Shown piece by piece: positions 1 through 5,566 of a stretch of 5,644 nt of DNA. Where the stretch lies: contig SLPE01000145.1 of the NCBI GenBank assembly GCA_007132145.1, positions 1-5,644 on the forward strand, in the 5' to 3' direction. The DNA is from Candidatus Izemoplasma sp. (lineage in GTDB: Bacteria; Bacillota_I; Bacilli_A; Izemoplasmatales; Izemoplasmataceae). Under the pieces are notes generated by a model. The model did no database searches. It worked only from the letters and a program-made list of their open reading frames with translations, and was not told the origin of the DNA. The number at the start of each line of letters is the position of its first letter. Within the stretch, counting starts at the first letter, position 1. The position numbers and the translations under genes were made by a program.

Positions 1-473
1 ACTTCGACCGCGTCGTATCCCTTCGCTTCGATCCGCTCGCGACGTCGGCTATCGAGTCGTTTCTCGTGCTTGATGCAAAGGCGTAACGGTGCTTTGTCCT
101 TCAATTCGACGACGATGTCCGCAATATCACCGACGGAGTTCTCTTCGAAGCGCACACGCTCGATGTCGACGACTTCGCTTTCACGGATGATCCAGTGCGT
201 CATCCGCCCGTCGATACATGCCGAGTGTTCGGGCAACCGCATCTTCCGATGCTTCGAAAGCGCTTCTTTGAGCAACCGTCGAGTCATCGTCGCAACCCCG
301 TGAGCGCACCCTCGCTTCGAACCGTGCGCGAAATGGTGTTCCTTCGTGTCACCCCGGTTCTTCGCGACGAGCGCCGCGCCACAATGCGGACAAACGCAAC
401 CGCACGCCTTTCCCGTTGCGACCGCATCGACATGGACCATCCGCTCCCCTTGTAAGGCGTATGTCATGAACAT
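1..473 (-). CDS. CoiA-like zinc-finger / nuclease-fold protein, C-terminus cut by window edge
   Basis: This open frame runs off the left edge after 157 complete codons, so it is the N-terminal part of a longer protein. Residues 24-31 hold a cysteine cluster (C24, C26, C28, C31, with CPHC at 28-31), followed by a KxRGDxKxHHFAH stretch with the HFAH motif at 47-50. A CPxC ribbon followed by HFAH is the signature of the N-terminal domain of CoiA-like proteins, which in competent Firmicutes act in processing incoming DNA. Residues 115-157 (GDIADIVVEL, then LRLCIKHEKR) resemble the strands of the PD-(D/E)XK nuclease-like domain that follows in that family, but the acidic residue expected in the second strand appears to be C133. 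The start at 473 has GGAGG-type Shine-Dalgarno bases at 481-489; an in-frame ATG at 467 is an alternative. It lies behind a terminator, so it is probably transcribed separately. Whether it is true competence CoiA or a paralogue cannot be told from this fragment. Confidence 0.8.
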   Translation of the reverse strand, partial: MFMTYALQGERMVHVDAVATGKACGCVCPHCGAALVAKNRGDTKEHHFAHGSKRGCAHGVATMTRRLLKEALSKHRKMRLPEHSACIDGRMTHWIIRESEVVDIERVRFEENSVGDIADIVVELKDKAPLRLCIKHEKRLDSRRRERIEAKGYDAVE

Positions 474-506
474 GTCCTCTCCCTCCTCCGAACGCCGGAT
501 GTGCGC

Positions 507-519
507 AGTATCTAATACT
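507..519. repeat. 5-3-5 inverted repeat upstream of the CoiA-like gene
   Basis: AGTAT-CTA-ATACT is a perfect 5-bp dyad with a 3-base centre, 34 bases upstream of the 473 start. It could be an operator or could overlap a weak -10 element. A dyad this short is expected about once by chance in this much intergenic DNA, so its function is unproven. Confidence 0.25.
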
Positions 520-563
520 TACGCCCCTTTTACACGCCTCGATTGTAGTCGTCGAAAGCGCAT

Positions 564-599
564 AAAAAAAGGGGAACCCCCCGTTCGTCAAGGGATTCC
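564..599 (-). terminator. Intrinsic terminator of the XRE membrane protein gene
   Basis: Read on the minus strand, GGAATCCC (599-592) pairs with GGGGTTCC (580-573). This gives an 8-bp stem with one T-G wobble and an 11-base loop, followed after two C by seven T (570-564). It begins 22 bases after the TAG stop at 622-624. A shorter alternative stem, GGGG/CCCC with a GGTT loop, abuts the T-run directly. Position, stem and T-run all agree with Rho-independent termination of the gene ending at 622. Confidence 0.75.
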
Positions 600-621
600 A
601 CATTTCGTCAAGATTCGAGGG

Positions 622-1563
622 CTACTCCAAAACCAGACCGTATTCCGATAGATGACGCAGTTTTCGGACATGGAGCTCGTGTGAGAAGATCACGAGTAGC
701 GGCGCCGACACCCGAAAGAACCAAACGAGCCAATCGTCGAGGAGGTCTTGGTAGTAATGAGTACCCAAGTACATGTATACGTATGCAAGCATGGACAAGA
801 CGTTCATGCACTTGTGGACGACGAGATCGGCGCGATACTTGAAGTCCTTGTGCGCGATGCGCTTCGCACGATGCCACCGTTTCACCTCGAGCACACCGGC
901 GGCGAGGACAAGGCCGATGAACACGAGCATGAAAAACACGAAATAGGGTGGAAGGTAGGTTTCGACGCCGACGTTGTGGATGACGGCGAAAAACAACGAA
1001 TAGACGAAGACCCCCATGAACAAGAACAGCCCGTAACGGCCGGCGAGCGCGAACCGATGCCCCGGCACGCGCGGCGGGTCCGCCTTTTTGGCGAACGTGA
1101 CCGTCTCGTAGGCATCGACGACATACGAGACCACGGTCTTATGGTGTACGACGATGGCGATGACATCGATGAGAAGGATGAGCGAGCCGATCAGGAACAC
1201 GGCGCCCATATACCACATGTTTACGGGTTCGAGTATCAAAGCACCGGCCAAAAAAGCCGATGCCACGATGAACTTGTACACCATCTGCTTCGGTTTGATT
1301 TCATCTTTGAACGACCGGACATCGACGATTTTGTGGATACCGCCGCGGTGTTTCCATTTACGCTCGGTCCGATCCAACAGGCATTCGATCCCGATGCCGA
1401 ACACGTCCGCGATCTTTTGCAGTTCATCCGGACCGACTCTACGATCCCCTTTTTCCCAATGGGAAATCGTCGAGTCGACATAGCCCAACTTCTTCGCGAG
1501 TTGTGCTTGGGTCATCCCGGCCTTTTTCCTGTATGCACGTATGTTCGATCCTATCGTACTCAT
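622..1563 (-). CDS. XRE-family helix-turn-helix protein with C-terminal multi-pass membrane domain
   Basis: The protein has 313 residues in two parts. Residues 5-61 form a Cro/C1-type helix-turn-helix: GSNIRAYRKKAGMTQAQLAK, then the recognition-helix region STISHWEKGDR at 31-41 and the closing helix DELQKIADVFGI. A charged linker (about 65-92) leads into a hydrophobic half with likely membrane segments near 96-112, 116-140, 176-196, 205-224 and 278-296, and perhaps one at 252-268. The expected topology is a DNA-binding domain anchored at the inner face of the membrane. Bacillota have many such XRE-plus-membrane proteins of mostly unknown signal. I see no known ligand-binding domain. The ATG at 1563 is preceded by GGTGAT, which pairs with the right half of the anti-Shine-Dalgarno. 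The gene has its own promoter (1669-1698) and terminator (564-599), so it looks monocistronic. It could regulate itself or the exporter operon upstream; this is inference from proximity. Confidence 0.9.
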   Translation of the reverse strand: MSTIGSNIRAYRKKAGMTQAQLAKKLGYVDSTISHWEKGDRRVGPDELQKIADVFGIGIECLLDRTERKWKHRGGIHKIVDVRSFKDEIKPKQMVYKFIVASAFLAGALILEPVNMWYMGAVFLIGSLILLIDVIAIVVHHKTVVSYVVDAYETVTFAKKADPPRVPGHRFALAGRYGLFLFMGVFVYSLFFAVIHNVGVETYLPPYFVFFMLVFIGLVLAAGVLEVKRWHRAKRIAHKDFKYRADLVVHKCMNVLSMLAYVYMYLGTHYYQDLLDDWLVWFFRVSAPLLVIFSHELHVRKLRHLSEYGLVLE

Positions 1564-1566
1564 GTC

Positions 1567-1572
1567 ATCACC
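1567..1572 (-). promoter_or_regulatory. Unusual ribosome binding site of the XRE gene
   Basis: GGTGAT lies 3 bases before the ATG at 1563. It lacks a GGAGG core but matches the 3' half of the extended Shine-Dalgarno AAGGAGGTGATC. Aligned this way, the core position falls about 7 bases from the start codon, which supports 1563 as the start. Confidence 0.5.
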
Positions 1573-1668
1573 ACATATCGAGACGTCGGGGTCAAAGGCG
1601 TCGCGCGATTGTCAAAACCGTCTAACCCACTTGAATCGCGCATGACCTCGCGCGTCGTTTTCCCGTAC

Positions 1669-1698
1669 AGTATACCACGCGTGCATCCATAGAAGCAA
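1669..1698 (-). promoter_or_regulatory. Extended -10 promoter of the XRE gene
   Basis: On the minus strand there is TTGCTT (1698-1693) as the -35 element, an 18-base spacer, and TATACT (1674-1669) preceded by TGG. This makes an extended TGnTATACT -10 matching the sigma-70/sigma-A consensus at five of six bases. Transcription would start near 1662, giving a leader of about 100 bases before the ATG at 1563. An 8-bp palindrome, CACGCGTG (1676-1683), lies in the spacer and touches the TG element, so it is a possible repressor site. Confidence 0.6.
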
Positions 1699-1715
1699 TC
1701 GTATGGCCTTCCCGA

Positions 1716-1728
1716 GTGAATCCTTCAC
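1716..1728. repeat. 5-3-5 inverted repeat upstream of the XRE promoter
   Basis: GTGAA-TCC-TTCAC is a perfect 5-bp dyad with a 3-base centre, 18 bases upstream of the -35 element at 1693-1698. The position would suit an activator or self-regulation site of the HTH protein. The same sequence does not occur upstream of the exporter operon, and chance occurrence is possible. Confidence 0.25.
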
Positions 1729-1885
1729 AAGCGACGACGATGAACCGGGGCCACCGAACCCTCCGTTTCAGACATGTCGAGCGCATGGCATGAGCATGGC
1801 CGTAATCAGAAGGGATGCGGTACTTTCTCACGTTTGCTCACATCCGGAAATCCGTTATTCTTGCATGGGTGTCGTTTCATCCACA

Positions 1886-1931
1886 AAGGGACACCTTTTA
1901 CGGAATCATCTCTCCCGTTCAGTCGTCCCTT
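1886..1931 (-). other. Nested hairpin immediately downstream of the acetyltransferase gene
   Basis: Starting 4 bases after the TAG stop of the acetyltransferase gene, AAGGGAC (1931-1925) pairs with GTCCCTT (1892-1886). Inside it, ACGGGA (1918-1913) pairs with TTCCGT (1905-1900) around a 7-base loop, with internal loops of 6 and 7 bases between the two stems. No run of T follows (TGTGG instead), so it is not a textbook intrinsic terminator. It may stabilise the 3' end of the operon messenger or terminate poorly. A competing stem is described under findings. Confidence 0.35.
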
Positions 1932-1935
1932 ACTT

Positions 1936-2433
1936 CTATTCGGCCTTCTTGACCATCCTGATGATCGTCCTTTCATAAAGCGTCTTCTTCCGTCCGTCTT
2001 TCACGAACCCTTGCGCCGAATAGAAATCGACGGTCTTCTTGTTCAGCTCGAGTACCCAGACGATGAAAGGGTCACGACACGAAAGCGCCTCATAACAAGC
2101 CGACATCAGCCGTTTGCCGATGCCGCGTCCTTGAAAGGGCTCGAGGACGTAGACGGCTCTGATCTCGGCGGCATCGGGAAGGTCCTCATCCCTTGAAGGT
2201 CCATACGTCGCAAAGGCGACGACCCTCTGGTCGACGACGGCGACGAAACTGTGTGCATGAACGGTTTTTGCCATCTCGACCGACCGTTCCAAGGAACGGC
2301 CACGCATGACGTCGTCGGAAAAATAGTCCGTATAGGTCTCGATCCAACTGTAGTAGTGGACGTGACCGATCGCATCGGCGTCTCGCACATCCGCGGGTCG
2401 TATCACGATGCTTTGCGCAGCTTCAGTCATCAT
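1936..2433 (-). CDS. GNAT-family N-acetyltransferase
   Basis: A 165-residue cytoplasmic enzyme expected to move an acetyl group from acetyl-CoA to an amine. Residues 9-35 (IVIRPADVRDADAI, then HYYSWIETY) match the N-terminal strand and helices of GNAT proteins. Motif A, which binds the CoA pyrophosphate, is VLEPFQGRGIGKRL at 96-109, with the Q/RxxGxG core at 101-106. The strand FIVWVLELN (123-131) and the following NKKTVDFYSAQGF (131-143) are the usual motif B region. The frame is open upstream to 2565, but that extension overlaps the permease in another frame and is Arg-rich. The ATG at 2433 has AGAGG 7 bases upstream and gives a normal family length; ATG 2430 is a near alternative. It starts 11 bases after the permease stop, so it is probably co-transcribed with the exporter. 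The substrate is unknown: an antibiotic, a peptide or polyamine, or a protein N-terminus are all possible. Confidence 0.9.
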   Translation of the reverse strand: MMTEAAQSIVIRPADVRDADAIGHVHYYSWIETYTDYFSDDVMRGRSLERSVEMAKTVHAHSFVAVVDQRVVAFATYGPSRDEDLPDAAEIRAVYVLEPFQGRGIGKRLMSACYEALSCRDPFIVWVLELNKKTVDFYSAQGFVKDGRKKTLYERTIIRMVKKAE

Positions 2434-2440
2434 GCGACGT

Positions 2441-2445
2441 CCTCT
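2441..2445 (-). promoter_or_regulatory. Ribosome binding site that sets the acetyltransferase start
   Basis: AGAGG on the minus strand ends 7 bases before the ATG at 2433 and begins at the last base of the permease TGA stop (2447-2445). This favours 2433 over the upstream in-frame start at 2565 and suggests translational coupling to the permease. Confidence 0.6.
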
Positions 2446-4769
2446 CACCCCTGATACACTTTGAGCGCTTCTTGCAAGGAGACGGTGTCGACGCTCCGTT
2501 TGGCCCGCAAATTGCCGAGCACATACGTCGCGATGAACATCGCGAGCGTGAGCAAGATGTGCCACCAGAGAAGACGCAACGGCATCATGTAGTCATAGAC
2601 GTCGATGAATATCCGTTTGAGGACCATCGTACTGACGAACCCGAGCGGAACGCTCAAAAGAAACACGAGCGCATTGAGTTTCAAGTACCCGCCCAACATC
2701 ATCGTATGGATCTCGGCATTCTCGTAACCGACGACTTTGAGCAGACTGATGTTGTAAAACTGCTCTTCGACGCTCAAGACGCTCAAGATGTAGATGACGA
2801 TGACGCCGATCAAGAACGCACCCCCGATGATGACATACATCATGACTTGCACGAGATCGTTCATCATCGCCGTCTGTTCGAGGATGACGTCCGTACGGAG
2901 CACTTTGACGAAATCCGCTTCATCGAGCGCCTCCGACGCATAGACGACATTGAAATAGTCCGCATCCGCGCCGATCTCCAATGCGAGCGCTTCACGCTCG
3001 GTGAAGACATAGGCGCCGGGATAGACGTCGGCGACGGCGACGACCTCGCGTTCGAAACGGGTGTCGAGGAACTCGACGCGCAACACGTCGCCGACACGCA
3101 CATTCGTCAAATCCTGGAAACTCTTCGATATGACGAGCCCTTCCGAGAGCCGCTCACGCAAATCGCGTCCGCGCCGGTCTTCGAGCGGATGACGTTGCGT
3201 ATCGGCATCGAGCCCGATCAACAGCGCCCTTTCGTCGTCGACGAAGACATCGAGTTGAATCACGCCCTCACCGCCCGTGGCGTCGCAAGGCGCGAGCGGG
3301 TCGCAAAAACCCGTCTCTTTGACGTCGATCGAATCGTAATAGGCCGGCAACGTCCGCTCGAAGACGTCGAGCATGCTGAAGCCGAGGAAGACGGCGTAGA
3401 TCGCCAAGAAGATGCCGATGACGTAAGCCGCCACTTTCGCCGGCGAGCGGACCAGTTGTTTCAACTGAAAGCGCGTCAAGACGCCGAATTTCTCGAACAA
3501 GGCTTGCATCCGTTTGAAACGCGCCGGTTTGACCTCCGCGAGTTTAGGACGCAAGAGATGGAAGGCATCCTCGGCGAGCAAGCGCGCGATGATCCACCAG
3601 GACAGCCCCATGATCACGACGAAGGGGACGACGATCGCCACCGCGACGTCGACCGCGCTGAAAGGAATCGCATCCTCCGGGAGGAGATAGAACGTCAGGA
3701 AAAGGTCGCGCATCGCCGGGGCGAAGGCGAAGCCCACGACATAACCCGCCGTGAGAAACGCCAGCGTGAACACGGCGAGGAAGACGAGGTAGGGTGTGCG
3801 AATCTCCGCGTCCTTGACACCGAGCGCCTTCAAAACGCCGATGGCGCCACGTTCCTTGTTCAAGGTCTTGCTCATGACCATGCCGACGATGATGATGCCG
3901 ATCAAGGCGATCATGACGCTCAAGAAGACGCCCATCGCCGTGCTTCCGGCGATTTCCCCGTAAATCGCGCCGCTACGGATGTTGTTTTCGGTGAGGATGT
4001 AGGTCGCATAGTGGAAGAGTTCATACGTTTCGAAATCGTCGACGAAGCGCGTTTTCGCCTCGTCGCTCAAAAAGACGCCGGCAATCGAATACGCCGGCGC
4101 GAGCGGCAACGCATCGAAGGCGGCCTCGTCCATCAAGCCGAGCGCCTGGTAGCGACTGTCGAAAAGGAAGGGGTGGTCGATGATCGGCAAATTGTAATCC
4201 GGAAACAGGACGAATCCGGTGATCGTATAGGTCTCTCCCATGACGTCGAGCGTATCGTTCAAGGTCAAGCCGTTGTTTTCGGCATAGAGAGCGCCGATGG
4301 CTATTTCATCGTCGGCGGTCGGCTTCTCTCCGTCGACGATCAAGGCGCGGTTGATGCGTTGTGTATCCTTGAAAACCCGCAAAGAATGCCGGCTGTCGTC
4401 AAGACGGATCTGCAAGTCCTTGTACAGTCGCGCTTCGAACGCGATATCGTCGAACCCGTGTTCGAACAGCGACACTTGCAGGTCGATGAGCCTTCGATGA
4501 CACGCCCGATCGCGCAAATACAGCGCTTCCATCGTCGCGACGTCGTCGGGAATGCAAGCGTCCCACTCGCTGTCGAGAAAGGGCAAAACGGAAATCGAGA
4601 CGTCTTCTTGCCGGGTCTCTTCGAAAAAACGCTCAGCCGGACCGCTGAGACCGTTCACGGCCGAACTGATGACGGTGTAGATGAAACTGCTCAAGAAGAT
4701 GATGACTCCGAGCAGGAGCAAGGTGGACCACTTCTTCTTGAAAGTGCGGAGGACGTGTTTGGAAAACAT
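2445..4769 (-). CDS. FtsX-type ABC transporter permease with duplicated MacB-like architecture
   Basis: The protein has 774 residues. TM1 lies at about 16-35, directly after a basic FKKKW stretch, and is followed by an extracytoplasmic domain at about 40-270. Then come TM2-4 (about 277-299, 326-349, 372-394), a cytoplasmic linker, TM5 (about 444-466), a second outer domain (about 470-635) and TM6-8 (about 639-664, 691-714, 732-753). After TM2 and TM6 sit the two FtsX hallmark segments, LNKERGAIGVLKALGVKDAE (303-322) and the NISLLKVVGYENAEI region (673-687), which contact the ATPase. This is the two-repeat (1+3)x2 layout of large FtsX-family permeases of Gram-positive bacteria. All four cysteines lie in the outer domains, as C72/C90 and C489/C495. 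ATG 4769 is preceded by GGTGA and gives a clean N-terminus. GTG 4778 (overlapping the ATPase stop as GTGA) and TTG 4781 are in-frame alternatives. The exported or handled substrate is unknown. Confidence 0.93.
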   Translation of the reverse strand: MFSKHVLRTFKKKWSTLLLLGVIIFLSSFIYTVISSAVNGLSGPAERFFEETRQEDVSISVLPFLDSEWDACIPDDVATMEALYLRDRACHRRLIDLQVSLFEHGFDDIAFEARLYKDLQIRLDDSRHSLRVFKDTQRINRALIVDGEKPTADDEIAIGALYAENNGLTLNDTLDVMGETYTITGFVLFPDYNLPIIDHPFLFDSRYQALGLMDEAAFDALPLAPAYSIAGVFLSDEAKTRFVDDFETYELFHYATYILTENNIRSGAIYGEIAGSTAMGVFLSVMIALIGIIIVGMVMSKTLNKERGAIGVLKALGVKDAEIRTPYLVFLAVFTLAFLTAGYVVGFAFAPAMRDLFLTFYLLPEDAIPFSAVDVAVAIVVPFVVIMGLSWWIIARLLAEDAFHLLRPKLAEVKPARFKRMQALFEKFGVLTRFQLKQLVRSPAKVAAYVIGIFLAIYAVFLGFSMLDVFERTLPAYYDSIDVKETGFCDPLAPCDATGGEGVIQLDVFVDDERALLIGLDADTQRHPLEDRRGRDLRERLSEGLVISKSFQDLTNVRVGDVLRVEFLDTRFEREVVAVADVYPGAYVFTEREALALEIGADADYFNVVYASEALDEADFVKVLRTDVILEQTAMMNDLVQVMMYVIIGGAFLIGVIVIYILSVLSVEEQFYNISLLKVVGYENAEIHTMMLGGYLKLNALVFLLSVPLGFVSTMVLKRIFIDVYDYMMPLRLLWWHILLTLAMFIATYVLGNLRAKRSVDTVSLQEALKVYQG

Positions 4770-4774
4770 CGTGC

Positions 4775-5473
4775 TCACCAATGGATGTCTTCGGCGCGAC
4801 GTTTGTCTTTTTGATCGACGACGTCGACGACTTCACCCGAGTTCAACTTGACGACACAATCGGCCAGCTCGGCGATGCTCTGGTTGTGCGTAATCAACAA
4901 CACCGTCGTGCCGTACGTTTCATTGAGTCTTTGCAGGAGTCCCAAGACCTCCTTGGCCGTCGTTTCGTCGAGCGCGCCCGTCGGTTCGTCGCAAAAGAGG
5001 ATTTTCGGCTGTTTGACCAACGCCCGTGCGATCGAGACGCGTTGTTGCTCGCCGCCGGAGAGTTGAAAGGGGTATTTGTCCATGTGCGCTTGCAGTTGCA
5101 CCCGCTCCAGGACGTCTTCGGAAGACAGTGGCGTCTGCGCGATATGCGCGCCGATGTCGACGTTCTCCTTGACGGTGAGCGTCTGCAAGAGGTTGTATTG
5201 CTGAAAGACGAACCCCAGATGCTTACGTCTGAAAAGCGTCAACTGCTTGGACGACATCTCGCTGATGACGTCGTCGCCGATGGTGATGCGTCCTTCGGAC
5301 AACGTGTCGAGACCGCTCATCACGTTCAAGAGCGTACTCTTCCCCGAACCGCTCGGTCCCAAGACGACGACGAATGCCCCGTCTTTGATCGTCAGATCCA
5401 CGTGTTTGAGCGCAGTCGTCTTGACGTCTCCGCTCTGATACCATTTGGTCACATCTTTCAATTCGATGGCCAT
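4775..5473 (-). CDS. ABC transporter ATP-binding protein, MacB/LolD type
   Basis: A 232-residue ATPase that powers the adjacent permease at the cytoplasmic face of the membrane. All motifs are present in order: A-loop Y12, Walker A GPSGSGKST (39-47), Q-loop in VFQQYNLL (89-96), signature LSGGEQQR (138-145), Walker B ILFCDEPTG (158-166) with catalytic E163, D-loop ALD (167-169) and switch histidine H196 in LITHN. The VFQQYNLL and LSGGEQQRVSIARAL wording is typical of the LolD/MacB/FtsE group that pairs with FtsX-type permeases rather than with classical importers. The length is normal for the family. The ATG at 5473 has AGGAG 7 bases upstream. It is the first gene of the exporter unit, ending 5 bases before the permease ATG at 4769 or overlapping the alternative GTG at 4778. 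No missing residue or truncation was seen, so it should be active. Confidence 0.95.
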   Translation of the reverse strand: MAIELKDVTKWYQSGDVKTTALKHVDLTIKDGAFVVVLGPSGSGKSTLLNVMSGLDTLSEGRITIGDDVISEMSSKQLTLFRRKHLGFVFQQYNLLQTLTVKENVDIGAHIAQTPLSSEDVLERVQLQAHMDKYPFQLSGGEQQRVSIARALVKQPKILFCDEPTGALDETTAKEVLGLLQRLNETYGTTVLLITHNQSIAELADCVVKLNSGEVVDVVDQKDKRRAEDIHW

Positions 5474-5495
5474 GTCTTCACTCCTGTCCGGACTG

Positions 5496-5508
5496 ATCGA
5501 TTTTCGAT
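5496..5508. repeat. 5-3-5 inverted repeat in the exporter leader
   Basis: ATCGA-TTT-TCGAT is a perfect dyad in the untranslated leader between the proposed promoter and the ATPase start. In RNA it would give a 5-bp hairpin with an AAA loop. It is followed toward the gene by the 8-bp palindrome GTCCGGAC (5486-5493), which abuts the ribosome binding site. An operator or a small leader hairpin is possible; chance is also possible. Confidence 0.25.
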
Positions 5509-5536
5509 GAACGAATCCTTAGGCTTTCGCCATTTA

Positions 5537-5566
5537 AGTTTATCATGAAACGGGCCTGCTCTACAA
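5537..5566 (-). promoter_or_regulatory. Candidate promoter of the exporter-acetyltransferase operon
   Basis: On the minus strand there is TTGTAG (5566-5561), an 18-base spacer, and TAAACT (5542-5537) preceded by TGA, an extended -10 of the TGnTAnnnT form. Each hexamer is imperfect (three and four matches of six), and the TG extension is the strongest point. The start of transcription would be near 5530, about 57 bases before the ATPase ATG. The -35 element contains the TAG stop codon of the preceding gene, so read-through from upstream is equally possible. Confidence 0.4.

Larger units (their letters stand above)
1564..1935. other. 372-base intergenic stretch without a supported gene
   Basis: The part next to the acetyltransferase stop (1868-1931) can fold into nested hairpins. 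The part near the XRE gene holds its promoter (1669-1698), a small dyad (1716-1728) and a leader of about 100 bases rich in CGCG, including the palindrome TCGCGCGA at 1601-1608. A 69-codon minus-strand frame starting at GTG 1831 crosses this promoter, has no good ribosome binding site and shows no recognisable domain, so I do not call it a gene. No tRNA or T-box signature was seen. Confidence 0.6.

Noticed and set aside
542..570. Possible promoter for the CoiA-like gene with TACAAT (547-542) as -10
   Set aside because: The -10 matches five of six bases, but the -35 position is only the T-run of the terminator and there is no TG extension, so the evidence is too weak to list.
748..1692. A 314-codon plus-strand open frame opposite the XRE gene
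   Set aside because: Same codon-register shadow pattern with a composition unlike a real protein. The minus-strand product has a clear helix-turn-helix and membrane helices.
1622..1831. A 69-codon minus-strand frame starting at GTG in the intergenic region
   Set aside because: It runs through the well-formed XRE promoter, lacks a good ribosome binding site and shows no recognisable domain.
2434..2565. N-terminal extension of the acetyltransferase to an upstream start at 2565
   Set aside because: It would overlap the permease end by 121 bases, is Arg-rich and unlike GNAT N-termini. The ATG at 2433 has its own Shine-Dalgarno.
2472..4814. A 780-codon plus-strand open frame opposite the permease gene
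   Set aside because: It lies in exact codon register with the permease, is made almost wholly of Asp, Glu, Arg, His, Gln and Val, has no domain and no ribosome binding site, and is explained by codon avoidance in the true gene.
507..5508. A shared operator formed by the three 5-3-5 dyads at 507-519, 1716-1728 and 5496-5508
   Set aside because: Their half-sites differ (AGTAT, GTGAA, ATCGA), and dyads of this length are expected by chance in this much intergenic DNA, so a common regulator is not supported.
4781..5548. A 255-codon plus-strand open frame opposite the ATPase gene
   Set aside because: It is a shadow of the ATPase, whose complete set of ABC motifs is on the minus strand.
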